From the NCBI GenBank assembly GCA_036507955.1, contig DATCIH010000035.1:1-36269 (forward strand): a stretch of DNA of 36,269 nt. The letters run 5' to 3'. The notes under the pieces are model-generated. The model worked only from the letters and a program-made list of their open reading frames with translations, ran no database searches and was not told where the DNA came from. Below are positions 7,267-15,313 of this stretch, one piece after another. The position numbers and the translations under genes are program-made. Origin of the DNA: DATCIH01 sp036507955. Lineage in GTDB: Bacteria; Bacillota; Clostridia; Clostridiales; Clostridiaceae. Within the stretch, counting starts at the first letter, position 1, and each line of letters starts with the position of its first letter.

Positions 7267-8115
7267 TTATTGATGCTTTTTTATATATAATATACCCACG
7301 GTTTTCTTTCCACAATGACTAGAAATAACACAGCCTGCATCTGTAATAAATATTTCTTTATCAGGCATTGCTTTTGAAAGTTCATTTTTAAGAAAATTAG
7401 CTTCATCCAATCCTTGAGCATGGGTTACCATTATTCTCTTGGATTCAATATTATTCTTATCCTCATAAGCCTCTTGAAGCATAATTTTATAAGCTTTTTC
7501 TAATTTACCTCGACTTTTTTGTCCTATTACCATTTTGCCATCTACAACCTTAACGATAGGTTTTATTTTTAATATGCCTCCAATTAAGCTTTCAATGGAT
7601 GTACATCTACCACCCTTATATAAATAGTCTAAGGTATCAATAACAAAGGCAGTTTTTACATTTTTACTTATTTCATCTAACTTAATTAATATTTCATTCA
7701 TAGCTAAGCCCATACTTACATATTCTGCTGCTTTTATAACCTGTAAACCAATTCCGGTAGATAGGTTTTTAGAATCATGTATGAAAACCATACCTTCCTT
7801 AAATTCATGAGCTACTATATTAGCACTTGAAGCAGCTCCAGAAAGGTAGGAGGAGATAGATATGTATAAGACCTGTATACCAGCTTCTACATAGGGCTTA
7901 AAAGCCTCATAGTAGTCTGTAGGAGATGGCATTGATGTTTTAGGAAGAGAGTTGTTTTCTTCTACAAGTTTAAAAAACATGTCTGCTGTAATATCAACAC
8001 CGTCCTTATATGTTTTAGAATCGAAAATAACATATAAAGGAATAATTGATATATTATATTTCTCTAATAATTCTGTGCTTAAATCACAGGTACTATCAGC
8101 AAATATTTTTATCAT
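7267..8115 (-). CDS. DegV family (fatty-acid-binding) protein
   Basis: 282-residue DegV-family protein. Members bind a fatty acid between two domains; several paralogues act as the FakB subunit that presents fatty acids to the FakA kinase, although no fakA is in the window. Recognised from the N-terminal IFADSTCDLS, the TSMPSPTDYYEAF motif, SSYLSGAASSA, the RCTSIESLIGGILKIKPI segment and the C-terminal S-H-C-G pattern (ISSHCGKKTVGI). The length is normal for the family. The start ATG at 8115 is preceded by AAAGGGGA. It could share a transcript with the downstream Rsm22-like gene. Confidence 0.92.
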   Translation of the reverse strand: MIKIFADSTCDLSTELLEKYNISIIPLYVIFDSKTYKDGVDITADMFFKLVEENNSLPKTSMPSPTDYYEAFKPYVEAGIQVLYISISSYLSGAASSANIVAHEFKEGMVFIHDSKNLSTGIGLQVIKAAEYVSMGLAMNEILIKLDEISKNVKTAFVIDTLDYLYKGGRCTSIESLIGGILKIKPIVKVVDGKMVIGQKSRGKLEKAYKIMLQEAYEDKNNIESKRIMVTHAQGLDEANFLKNELSKAMPDKEIFITDAGCVISSHCGKKTVGILYIKKHQ

Positions 8116-8249
8116 TTAAAAATCCCCTTTCTTATATTTGCAAATTGGTATATTAATATAATAAATTATTTGAACTATTTAATCAAATATAATAAAATGA
8201 TATTAGTAATAATGTTATTTAATGATTTATGTAGAGGAGAAGGATAAAT

Positions 8250-9539
8250 ATGAGTAAAGTACGTATAGCAATATTAGGATTAGGTACAGTAAGTACCGGT
8301 GTCTGCAAGGTAATAGATATAAACAAGGAACAAATCCTTAAAAGATCAGGATATGATATTGAAATTGCAAAGATATTAGTAAGAGACATTCATAAGGAAA
8401 GAGAATTAAAATTTAACGAAGGAATTTTGACAACTGATCCAGAAGAAATATTTTCAGATGATAGTATTAAGATAGTAGTTGAATTAATAGGTGGGATAGA
8501 GCCAGCAAAGGAATATATATTAAGAGCTATAAATAATAAAAAGCATGTAGTTACAGCAAATAAAGCCCTTATATCAAATTATGGAGATGAGATTTTAAAT
8601 GCTGCAGAAAAAGCAGGGGTAAAGCTATATTATGAAGGTAGTGTTGCAGGCGGTATACCAATAATTCATGGTATAAATGAAAGCCTAACCGCAAATAAGA
8701 TAAGTGAAATAATCGGTATAATTAATGGTACTACAAATTACATATTAACAAAAATGACTTTTCAAAATATGGAATTTAAACAAGCATTAGAAGAAGCACA
8801 AGCTAAGGGTTATGCGGAAGCAGATCCTACATCTGATATTGAAGGCTTTGATGCAGTGTATAAGCTTACTGTTCTTGCATCCTTAGCCTTTGGTACAGAG
8901 GTTGATGTTAAGGACGTTTACAGAGAAGGCATAACAAAGATAAGCAAAGCAGATATAGAATTTGCCAGAGATCTTGGCTATGTAGTAAAGCTATTAGCGA
9001 TAGGAAGAGAAAAAGATGGGAAGCTAGAACTTAGAGTTCACCCAACCTTCATACCAAAGATGCATCCTCTTGCTAATGTTAATGACGTTTATAATGCAAT
9101 ATACATTAAAGGTAATGCAGTTGGAGATTTGATGTTATATGGCAAGGGAGCAGGGGAGATGCCTACAGGCAGCGCAGTCGTAAGTGATATTATATCTGTT
9201 TTAAGACATAATATGGATAACACTTATACAGTAAGTCAAAGGAATATATTTTGGGATAAAAAAGTTATTCCAATGGAGAAAACTGTTTCTGAGTATTACT
9301 TAAGATTTGCTGTTAAGGATATTCCTGGAGTTCTTGGTGAAATCACCACTCTGTTTGGTAAAAATGGTGTTAGTATTTACTCAGTGATACAAAAGGGCAA
9401 AAAGGGAGATCCAGTAGTGCCAATTGCTTTAATAACCCATAGCACTGAAGAACATAAAATAAATAAATCTATAGAAGCTATATCAAAGCTACCCTTCGTG
9501 GTTGGCTTAGAGAGCTTAGTTAGAGTTATAACTGAATAA
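8250..9539 (+). CDS. hom: homoserine dehydrogenase
   Basis: NAD(P)-dependent enzyme that reduces aspartate semialdehyde to homoserine on the way to threonine and methionine. The 429 residues hold the N-terminal nucleotide-binding segment ILGLGTVSTGV (8-18), the KHVVTANKALIS motif, the catalytic region EGSVAGGIPII and GIINGTTNYIL with AKGYAEADPTSDIEGFDA, and a C-terminal ACT domain starting near residue 350 (LRFAVKDIPGVLGEITTLFG), the usual site of feedback control. Start ATG follows GAGGAGAAGG. It is convergent with the aspartokinase gene across a bidirectional terminator; thrB and thrC are not adjacent. Confidence 0.96.
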   Translation: MSKVRIAILGLGTVSTGVCKVIDINKEQILKRSGYDIEIAKILVRDIHKERELKFNEGILTTDPEEIFSDDSIKIVVELIGGIEPAKEYILRAINNKKHVVTANKALISNYGDEILNAAEKAGVKLYYEGSVAGGIPIIHGINESLTANKISEIIGIINGTTNYILTKMTFQNMEFKQALEEAQAKGYAEADPTSDIEGFDAVYKLTVLASLAFGTEVDVKDVYREGITKISKADIEFARDLGYVVKLLAIGREKDGKLELRVHPTFIPKMHPLANVNDVYNAIYIKGNAVGDLMLYGKGAGEMPTGSAVVSDIISVLRHNMDNTYTVSQRNIFWDKKVIPMEKTVSEYYLRFAVKDIPGVLGEITTLFGKNGVSIYSVIQKGKKGDPVVPIALITHSTEEHKINKSIEAISKLPFVVGLESLVRVITE

Positions 9540-9546
9540 AATAACA

Positions 9547-9583
9547 AATAATGCTTGAAGTTTTTATAACTTCAAGCATTATT
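9547..9583. terminator. bidirectional terminator between hom and aspartokinase
   Basis: A 16-bp perfect stem (AATAATGCTTGAAGTT and its complement) with a TTTAT loop lies between convergent stops at 9539 and 9610. A/T-rich stem ends give short T tracts in both directions. Confidence 0.75.
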
Positions 9584-9609
9584 AAAAGATAACCTAATTT
9601 GGAAAATAA

Positions 9610-10950
9610 TCATTTAGCTTCTACTGGATTTTCAAAGGCTTCATAAATTGCAATTACTGCCTTTTCAAAATCATCTGTTTCAACTCCAATTATTATGTTT
9701 ATTTCACTAGAACCCTGATTTATCATACGAATATTCACATTTTTCTGTTCTAAGGCATGAAATATTTTTGCTGCTATTCCTTTTGTCTTCATCATTCCAC
9801 GACCTACTGTTGCAACTAGGGCCATATTAGGATAAACCTCTATTGAATCCGGGTTGCATTGCTTTTCTATTTCGTCTATTATATTATCCAGCTTGTTTTC
9901 TAGCTGGGTATCTGCAATAACTAATGATATGGCATCAATTCCTGAAGGCATATTTTCTAAGGATACTCCGTTGGATTCCAGTATTGATAGAAGTTTCCTA
10001 CCAAAGCCAAGCTCTGCATTTACTAAAGTTTTTTCTATAGCTATAACGGTGAAATCCTTTCTTCCTGCAATACCAGTAATGGTTCCTGTATTATTTAAGG
10101 CCTCAAAATCGCTTAAAATAACGGTTCCCTCATCCTGAGGTCTATTAGTATTTTTAATATGGATAGGAATTCCTGACCTTTTAACTGGGAAAATGGAATC
10201 TTCATGTAATACAGTGGCTCCCATGTAGGATAGTTCCCTTAGCTCTCTATAAGTTATCTTATCGATATGCTTTGGATTATTTACAATTTTTGGGTCTGCC
10301 ATTAAAAAACCTGAAACATCTGTCCAGTTTTCATAAAGATCAGCATAAGCTCCTCTTGCTATAATTGCACCGGTTATATCTGATCCACCTCTAGAAAATG
10401 TTTTTATATTTCCATTGGGTAGGCTTCCATAAAAACCTGGTATTACAGCCTTTTCAGTCCTTGAAAGTCTTTCATGAATTACCCCTTGAGTTTTTTCTGT
10501 GTCCAAATTACCAGATCTATTAAAATATATTAATTCAGTAGCATCTATGAATTCGTAGTCTAAATATGCTGAAAGTATAAGACCATTTAAAAATTCCCCT
10601 CTGCTAGCTGTATAATCTGAAGAAGCACCAGAAGCAATCTTTTCTTTTATTGCTATAAGATAAGTTTCAATATCTAACTTTTGGATTATCTCCAGATCTT
10701 TTGCCAAATCCATATATCTATTTGAAATAACCTTGTAAACATCGTCAAAGGGAATGCCTTGCTCCGCATGACCATGACATAAATATAGAAGATCCGTAAT
10801 TTTATAGTCTGTACCAAATCTCTTTCCTGGAGCAGATGGGACTATATATTTTCTTCTTTTATCGGATTGAATAATTTTTTTAACCTTTCCAAATTGTGTG
10901 CTATCAGCTAAAGAGCTACCACCAAATTTAGAAACTATTATATTGTTCAC
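9610..10950 (-). CDS. aspartate kinase
   Basis: Catalyses the first step of the aspartate pathway (Lys, Thr, Met). Of 446 residues, the N-terminus VSKFGGSSLAD is the kinase signature, FSRGGSDITGA (about 186-196) is the substrate motif, and YENWTDVSGFLMADP plus YMGATVLHEDS complete the catalytic domain. Two C-terminal ACT segments (IAGRKDFTVIAIEKT and NMALVATVGRGMMKTKGIAAKIF) should bind the feedback inhibitor. The start codon is GTG (10948-10950) with AAGGGAT upstream. No lysine riboswitch was recognised. The gene follows the aminotransferase by 27 bases on the minus strand, forming an operon with it and the Lrp gene. Confidence 0.95.
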   Translation of the reverse strand: MNNIIVSKFGGSSLADSTQFGKVKKIIQSDKRRKYIVPSAPGKRFGTDYKITDLLYLCHGHAEQGIPFDDVYKVISNRYMDLAKDLEIIQKLDIETYLIAIKEKIASGASSDYTASRGEFLNGLILSAYLDYEFIDATELIYFNRSGNLDTEKTQGVIHERLSRTEKAVIPGFYGSLPNGNIKTFSRGGSDITGAIIARGAYADLYENWTDVSGFLMADPKIVNNPKHIDKITYRELRELSYMGATVLHEDSIFPVKRSGIPIHIKNTNRPQDEGTVILSDFEALNNTGTITGIAGRKDFTVIAIEKTLVNAELGFGRKLLSILESNGVSLENMPSGIDAISLVIADTQLENKLDNIIDEIEKQCNPDSIEVYPNMALVATVGRGMMKTKGIAAKIFHALEQKNVNIRMINQGSSEINIIIGVETDDFEKAVIAIYEAFENPVEAK

Positions 10951-10977
10951 GCTATCCCTTCTTCCAATATATATCCC

Positions 10978-12141
10978 TTATAGTGCTTCAATAAATTCTT
11001 TTACTCTTTTCATTGCCTCGATAATGTTTTCCATGGAATTTGAATAAGTTACTCTAATGAAGCCTTCACCACAATTACCAAAGGCATTTCCTTGCACAAC
11101 TAATACCTTTGTTTCTCTGAGTAGCCTTTGTGAAAAATCTTCAGAGGAAAGTCCAGTACTCTTTATTGAGGGGAAAACATAAAAGGCACCAAGAGGCTCA
11201 AAGCAAGGTAGACCAATCTTATTAAAGCCGTCCACCATAACTCTTCTTCTTCTGTTATATTCCGTTTTCATTATTGTAACATTATTCTCGTTGCTTTTTA
11301 ATGCTTCAATAGCTGCATATTGAGCTACTGTTGGAGCACACATTATAGAATATTGATGGATCTTTTTCATTGCTTCTATAAATTCACAATTACCACATAC
11401 ATAGCCAACTCTCCAACCGGTCATGGCAAAGGATTTAGAAAAGCCATTAATGACTATGGTCTTATCCTTCATTTCTTTAAAGCTTGCTATTGAGGTATGA
11501 TGTCCTTCATAAGTAAGTTCGGAGTATATTTCGTCAGAAATTACCAGAATATCCTTATCTTTAAGTACATTTACGATGGGCTCTAGATCTTCTTTAGTCA
11601 TTACTGCGCCAGTAGGATTGTTTGGAAAGGAGAGAATCAAAACTTTAGTTCTATCTGTTATAGCAGATAAAAGATCCTTAGCCATTAATTTGAAATTATT
11701 TTCTGATTTAAGGTCAATAGTCACTGGGGTGGCACCTGTAATAGTTATTAGAGGCTTGTAGCATACAAAGGAAGGCTCTGGTATTATGACTTCATCCCCC
11801 ACTTCTACAAAGGATCTAAGTGAAACATCGATAGCTTCACTAGCCCCTACGGTAACTATTATTTCACTATCAGGATCATACTTTAATCCATAACGCTTTT
11901 TTTGATATTCGGAAATAAGATATCTAAGTTCCTTGAATCCAGGATTAGGCGAATAATGGGTATGACCTTTTTCTAAAGAATAGACACCTGATTCTATAAT
12001 ATCCCAGGGAGTGGCGAAGTCCGGCTCGCCAATTCCAAGGGATATTACATCTTTCATTTCATTTATTATATCAAAATTCTTTCTTATAGCCGACGGAGGA
12101 ATCGCTTTAACTCTATCTAGGAGGAAATCAGATAATTTCAT
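10978..12141 (-). CDS. class I/II PLP-dependent aminotransferase
   Basis: 387-residue fold-type I aminotransferase of the aspartate/aromatic (PatA/AspC-like) group. Visible landmarks: SLGIGEPDF (34-42), Tyr63 region THYSPNPG, SFPNNPTGAV with Asn175, SDEIYSEL with Asp203 and Tyr206, the PLP lysine Lys236 in NGFSKSFAMTGWRVGY, and an Arg near the C-terminus (GFIRVTYSNS). The start ATG overlaps the stop of the Lrp gene by 4 bases (ATGA), so translation is coupled. Co-transcription with aspartokinase suggests aspartate or a related amino acid as the substrate, but the exact specificity (aspartate, aromatic, or N-acetyl-diaminopimelate) cannot be read from sequence. Confidence 0.9.
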   Translation of the reverse strand: MKLSDFLLDRVKAIPPSAIRKNFDIINEMKDVISLGIGEPDFATPWDIIESGVYSLEKGHTHYSPNPGFKELRYLISEYQKKRYGLKYDPDSEIIVTVGASEAIDVSLRSFVEVGDEVIIPEPSFVCYKPLITITGATPVTIDLKSENNFKLMAKDLLSAITDRTKVLILSFPNNPTGAVMTKEDLEPIVNVLKDKDILVISDEIYSELTYEGHHTSIASFKEMKDKTIVINGFSKSFAMTGWRVGYVCGNCEFIEAMKKIHQYSIMCAPTVAQYAAIEALKSNENNVTIMKTEYNRRRRVMVDGFNKIGLPCFEPLGAFYVFPSIKSTGLSSEDFSQRLLRETKVLVVQGNAFGNCGEGFIRVTYSNSMENIIEAMKRVKEFIEAL

Positions 12142-12626
12142 AATATTATAGCCTCCCTATCATCAACTATTCTATTTTCAAATATAGTACCTTCATCCTT
12201 GTATTTTTTCAAAATGAAATGGGTAGCAGTACTTTGGACAGATTCCAGAGTGGATAACTTCTCAGCCACAAATAAAGCTACTTCCTTTAGAGTTTTACCT
12301 TCAATAACAACGGTTAAATCAAAGCCTCCTGACATAAGGTAACACGAGGTTACCTCCGGATAAAGATATATTCTTTCTGCTATTTTATCAAAGCCTTCAC
12401 CTCTTTGAGGAGTCACCTTTACTTCTATTAAAGCTGTAACTGAATCCTTATTTGTTTTTTCCCAGTTAATGAGAGTTTTGTAGCCTAAAATAACCTTGTG
12501 TTTTTCATAATCCTTTATGGACGCGGACACATATGTTTCCTCTTTATTAAGCATAACCCCAATTTGTGCTGGAGTAAGCTTGTTATTTCTTTCTAGGAGC
12601 TCCAAAATATCATTATCAGTTTTCAA
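12138..12626 (-). CDS. Lrp/AsnC family transcriptional regulator
   Basis: 162-residue feast/famine regulator: an N-terminal winged helix-turn-helix (about 1-55, DILELLERNNKLTPAQIG) and a C-terminal RAM/AsnC ligand-binding domain (about 70-150; GGFDLTVVIEGKTLKEVA is the conserved centre). It starts at a TTG (12624-12626) with GGAAG upstream and is the first gene of the operon with the aminotransferase and aspartokinase. Probably an amino-acid-responsive regulator of its own operon (inference from position). Confidence 0.9.
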   Translation of the reverse strand: MKTDNDILELLERNNKLTPAQIGVMLNKEETYVSASIKDYEKHKVILGYKTLINWEKTNKDSVTALIEVKVTPQRGEGFDKIAERIYLYPEVTSCYLMSGGFDLTVVIEGKTLKEVALFVAEKLSTLESVQSTATHFILKKYKDEGTIFENRIVDDREAIIL

Positions 12627-12764
12627 TGGTTTTACACTTCCTTTTAATATATTAGCAATGTATAAATAAACATAATTATAGCATAATTGTTAAGATTGCT
12701 TAAATAAATTTTAATTAATTAACTTTTTTAATCATATAGCAATTTAAGGTAGTTAGTCAAGGTA

Positions 12765-12793
12765 TGAATAATTCACTTATAGTAGCATAATTA
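12765..12793 (+). promoter_or_regulatory. putative sigma-G type forespore promoter for spoVAE
   Basis: TGAATA (12765-12770), a 15-base spacer and CATAATTA (12786-12793) approximate the sigma-G pattern (TGAATA / CATNNTA). The position, about 65 bases before the spoVAE start, and the known forespore expression of spoVA genes agree. Pattern match only. Confidence 0.4.
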
Positions 12794-12856
12794 TTTTATT
12801 TTTGGAGATTTCTATTATATACATATAAATATATAGTAAAAATAGAGGTGGATAGG

Positions 12857-13207
12857 ATGACATTTCTTTTAGCTTTTTTAGTTGGTGGTACTATTTGTGT
12901 TGTTGGTCAATTGATGATGGATGTATTAAAACTTACACCAGCACATACCACTGTAACGCTAGTTGTATTAGGGACAATATTAGGTGGATTAGGTTGGTAT
13001 GATATATTTATTAAATTTGCTGGAGCCGGAGCTTCCATACCAATAAGTAGTTTTGGTAATTCCTTAGTAAAAGGAGCACTTCAGGAAGCACATAGAGATG
13101 GAATTATTGGAGTAGTAACAGGTATATTTGAAATCACCAGCGCAGGTATGTCTTCAGCCATAATTTTTGGATTTATGGCCGCTTTGATTTTTAAACCAAA
13201 GGGATGA
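12857..13207 (+). CDS. spoVAE: stage V sporulation protein AE (SpoVAE)
   Basis: 116-residue hydrophobic protein with about three to four membrane segments, matching SpoVAE of the forespore inner-membrane channel that imports Ca-dipicolinate during sporulation and releases it in germination. Recognised from TFLLAFLVGGTICVVGQL, LGTILGGLGWYD and the conserved loop AGAGASIPISSFGNSLVKGA. An in-frame GTG at 12848 is inside the AGAGGTGG ribosome site (12844-12851), so the ATG at 12857 is the start. Odd: spoVAC and spoVAD, which normally sit directly upstream, are absent here; this is either an extra copy or a split operon. Confidence 0.92.
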   Translation: MTFLLAFLVGGTICVVGQLMMDVLKLTPAHTTVTLVVLGTILGGLGWYDIFIKFAGAGASIPISSFGNSLVKGALQEAHRDGIIGVVTGIFEITSAGMSSAIIFGFMAALIFKPKG

Positions 13208-13325
13208 TTTTATATCATTACCAGCTAATTAGTATTAATTAATTAAATAACAATATCATAATAAGCACCCAAAGAGTAAATTCTGCATATTTTTAATTAT
13301 GGGAAGTTTACTTGGAGGGATGTTT

Positions 13326-13781
13326 ATGATATTAGATGACTATTATAATTATATATATAAAATGGATTTTAATGAATTAAATAATAGATTTAAATATTTA
13401 GGTGCAGGAAGTAGTAGAGCAGTTTATGAGATAAGCACAGATTGCGTGGGAAAATTTTCTTTTAATAAAGGGGGAGATTCCCAATGCTCCTTAGAAAATC
13501 ACATTTTTAATAACTGTAGGGCATATTTTAGGGAATACTTATGTCCTATTATCTGGTATAAAAAAGGTATGGTTATTATGAAAAAAGCAGAACCCTTAGG
13601 AAATATAGATTATAATATGGATTTAAATCTTGAAAGAATTGGAAGAGGTGAAAATGTAAGAAGGGATATGAGAGCTTTAGCTAGAAAATATGATTTATTA
13701 TACGGTGATTTGTTAGCCCCATCTTCCTGGGGTTTTATAAGGGAAAAGTTATATCTAATAGATTATGGTTGTAAAGATTAA
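13326..13781 (+). CDS. small kinase-fold-like protein (divergent)
   Basis: Unrecognised 151-residue protein with the outline of a minimal protein kinase: LGAGSSRAVYEI (25-36) as a glycine-loop equivalent, VGKF with Lys43 in the position of the ATP lysine, hinge-like GMVIMKKAEPLG (81-92), LLYGDLLAPSSWGF with Asp128 as catalytic-loop Asp, and LIDYGCKD with Asp146 as DFG equivalent. Helical C-lobe elements after this are missing. GGAGGG at 13314-13319 abuts an ATG at 13320 but has 6-base spacing to the ATG at 13326, which is chosen; an ATG at 13299 is also in frame. It could be a pseudokinase or a fold from the aminoglycoside-phosphotransferase clan. Compare 3666-4241. Confidence 0.55.
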   Translation: MILDDYYNYIYKMDFNELNNRFKYLGAGSSRAVYEISTDCVGKFSFNKGGDSQCSLENHIFNNCRAYFREYLCPIIWYKKGMVIMKKAEPLGNIDYNMDLNLERIGRGENVRRDMRALARKYDLLYGDLLAPSSWGFIREKLYLIDYGCKD

Positions 13782-13833
13782 TTATTAAAAATTGATAAAA
13801 CTTACTGTTAAAATAAATAATTCTTATATGATA

Positions 13834-13842
13834 TGCTATAAT
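13834..13842 (+). promoter_or_regulatory. extended -10 promoter for the Bax-inhibitor-1 family gene
   Basis: TGCTATAAT gives a TGn extended -10 with a perfect TATAAT, 32 bases before the ATG at 13874. No good -35 box was seen at the expected distance. Confidence 0.5.
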
Positions 13843-13873
13843 TAAGGTATTATATTTTGATTGAGGTGATATT

Positions 13874-14536
13874 ATGGAAAAGTCATTTGAAAAAAGTCAA
13901 ACTAATTTTATAGGCAGAACACTTTTGACTATGTCTACTGGGTTGCTTGTTACTTTTATTGTATCTATGCTTATAAGTAATACAAAAATGGTACTTAATC
14001 CTTATATTATGATTGTATCTTTTATTGCAGAGATTGGGATAGTTTTTTATTTGAGTTCTAGAATAGCTAAGATGTCCCCTGGAGTTGCAAGGATGTGGTT
14101 TTATACTTATGCAGCGCTTAATGGGGTCACCTTTAGCTTGATATTTCTAAGCTATGCTGCAGGAACTATAGGGTTAGTATTCTTATTAAGTTCAGCCATG
14201 TTCTTTTGTAGTGCTATGGTGGGGATGACCACTAAAGTTGATATGTCAGCTTTTGGTAGATTCTTTATGATGGCTGTAATTGGACTTATGCTTCTAATGT
14301 TGGCTCAGGTATTATTTGGATTGTCAGGAATGGATATGTTGATTAGCTTGGTAGGTATTGGGGTATTTAGTGGATTAACAGCCTATGATATGCAAAAAAT
14401 AAAAAATATCCATCGAGATTGTTATAATCTCTCTCCTGAAGAAACTGGAAGATATACTATTATATCAGCATTAAGACTATATTTAGATTTTATAAATATA
14501 TTTTTGTTCACCCTTAGGATGTTTAGAGGTAGATAG
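13874..14536 (+). CDS. Bax inhibitor-1/YccA family membrane protein
   Basis: 220-residue multi-pass protein with about seven hydrophobic segments, the standard architecture of the Bax inhibitor-1 (TMBIM/YetJ/YccA) family. The conserved central part ARMWFYTYAALNGVTFSLIF and the C-terminal GLTAYDMQKIKNI (the Asp pair region linked to pH-sensitive Ca leak in YetJ) are visible, followed by ALRLYLDFINIFLFTLRMF. The start is set by GAGGTGA. Its physiological role in clostridia is unknown; a Ca2+-leak function is known only for a Bacillus member. Confidence 0.9.
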   Translation: MEKSFEKSQTNFIGRTLLTMSTGLLVTFIVSMLISNTKMVLNPYIMIVSFIAEIGIVFYLSSRIAKMSPGVARMWFYTYAALNGVTFSLIFLSYAAGTIGLVFLLSSAMFFCSAMVGMTTKVDMSAFGRFFMMAVIGLMLLMLAQVLFGLSGMDMLISLVGIGVFSGLTAYDMQKIKNIHRDCYNLSPEETGRYTIISALRLYLDFINIFLFTLRMFRGR

Positions 14537-14538
14537 TA

Positions 14539-14579
14539 AAAAAAGAAGGTAGGAAGCAAAGCTTCCTACCTTCTTTTTT
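14539..14579. terminator. strong bidirectional terminator
   Basis: A 19-bp uninterrupted stem (14539-14557 with 14561-14579) and an AAA loop end in runs of A on one side and T on the other. It terminates the plus-strand gene ending at 14536 and the minus-strand gene ending at 14586. Confidence 0.9.
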
Positions 14580-14585
14580 AATAAA

Positions 14586-15302
14586 TTATAGTTTGGAATA
14601 GTAATTGCCAACAAGCTTTTGAAGGGTTCTTATTAGAGCATCCTTAGAGGTCTTCCAAGGTTCAGTTTGATACCTGTAATCATATTTATTAATAAACCAC
14701 AAAAGTTCTTCATGCATCCTATCAATATTATCCCCTTGCAGCTGCGTTGTAACTGCCATAAATTTATCCTTTTTATCTTCATTTTTAACCATGTCCTCAA
14801 TATAAAATATTAGCATGTCATAATGTTTTAGACAAAAGCCCTTGCAAGTAAAATATTTGGTTCTAAATTTATCTTCCTTAAGCCAAAGCTTAATCATAGT
14901 TTTTGTATAGTTATCCATATCAATGATAAGCTTCTTGCATAGCAAGCAACTACTTGTAGAATCCTTGACTTTTAAAGATGCTTTTTTCTTAAAGGGAAAA
15001 GAACTTTTTGGTCTTAAGCTTGGGGTCGGATTCTTTAATCTTTCAGATCTTTGAATTAATATTCTATCAGTTATTATTGCCAACCCTAATTTATCAGGAT
15101 ATCTATAAAGTTTTTCAAAATGTTCCTTGCAAAAAAAGTAATCATCCACCAATTCGGGAGCTAATCTAACATCCATAACCATCTCAGTAAATAATGCATC
15201 TATGAATTGATCCTCTGCTTTTTTTTCTACAACGCAAAGGGGACATTCACAGTCTTCGTTAAAGGCATCCCATAAGGGAATATCATATATCTTTTCGCTC
15301 AT
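14586..15302 (-). CDS. DUF6062 family Cys-rich protein
   Basis: 238-residue soluble protein. Two Cys/His clusters are visible: CECPLC (18-23) with a later FFCKEHF, and CLLCKKL with CKGFCLKHY; these repeat the pattern C-x2-C ... C-x2/3-H twice, suggesting two structural metal sites. The remaining sequence is helical. Function is unknown. The gene starts at an ATG with AGGAGG upstream, 11 bases after the DUF815 ATPase gene, so the two form a tight operon and probably work together. Confidence 0.8.
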   Translation of the reverse strand: MSEKIYDIPLWDAFNEDCECPLCVVEKKAEDQFIDALFTEMVMDVRLAPELVDDYFFCKEHFEKLYRYPDKLGLAIITDRILIQRSERLKNPTPSLRPKSSFPFKKKASLKVKDSTSSCLLCKKLIIDMDNYTKTMIKLWLKEDKFRTKYFTCKGFCLKHYDMLIFYIEDMVKNEDKKDKFMAVTTQLQGDNIDRMHEELLWFINKYDYRYQTEPWKTSKDALIRTLQKLVGNYYSKL

Positions 15303-15313
15303 AATGAAACCTC

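Noticed and set aside
10951..12847. lysine riboswitch or T-box for the aspartokinase operon
   Set aside because: The 221-base region upstream of the Lrp gene and the 26-base gap upstream of aspartokinase show no conserved lysine-riboswitch or T-box core.
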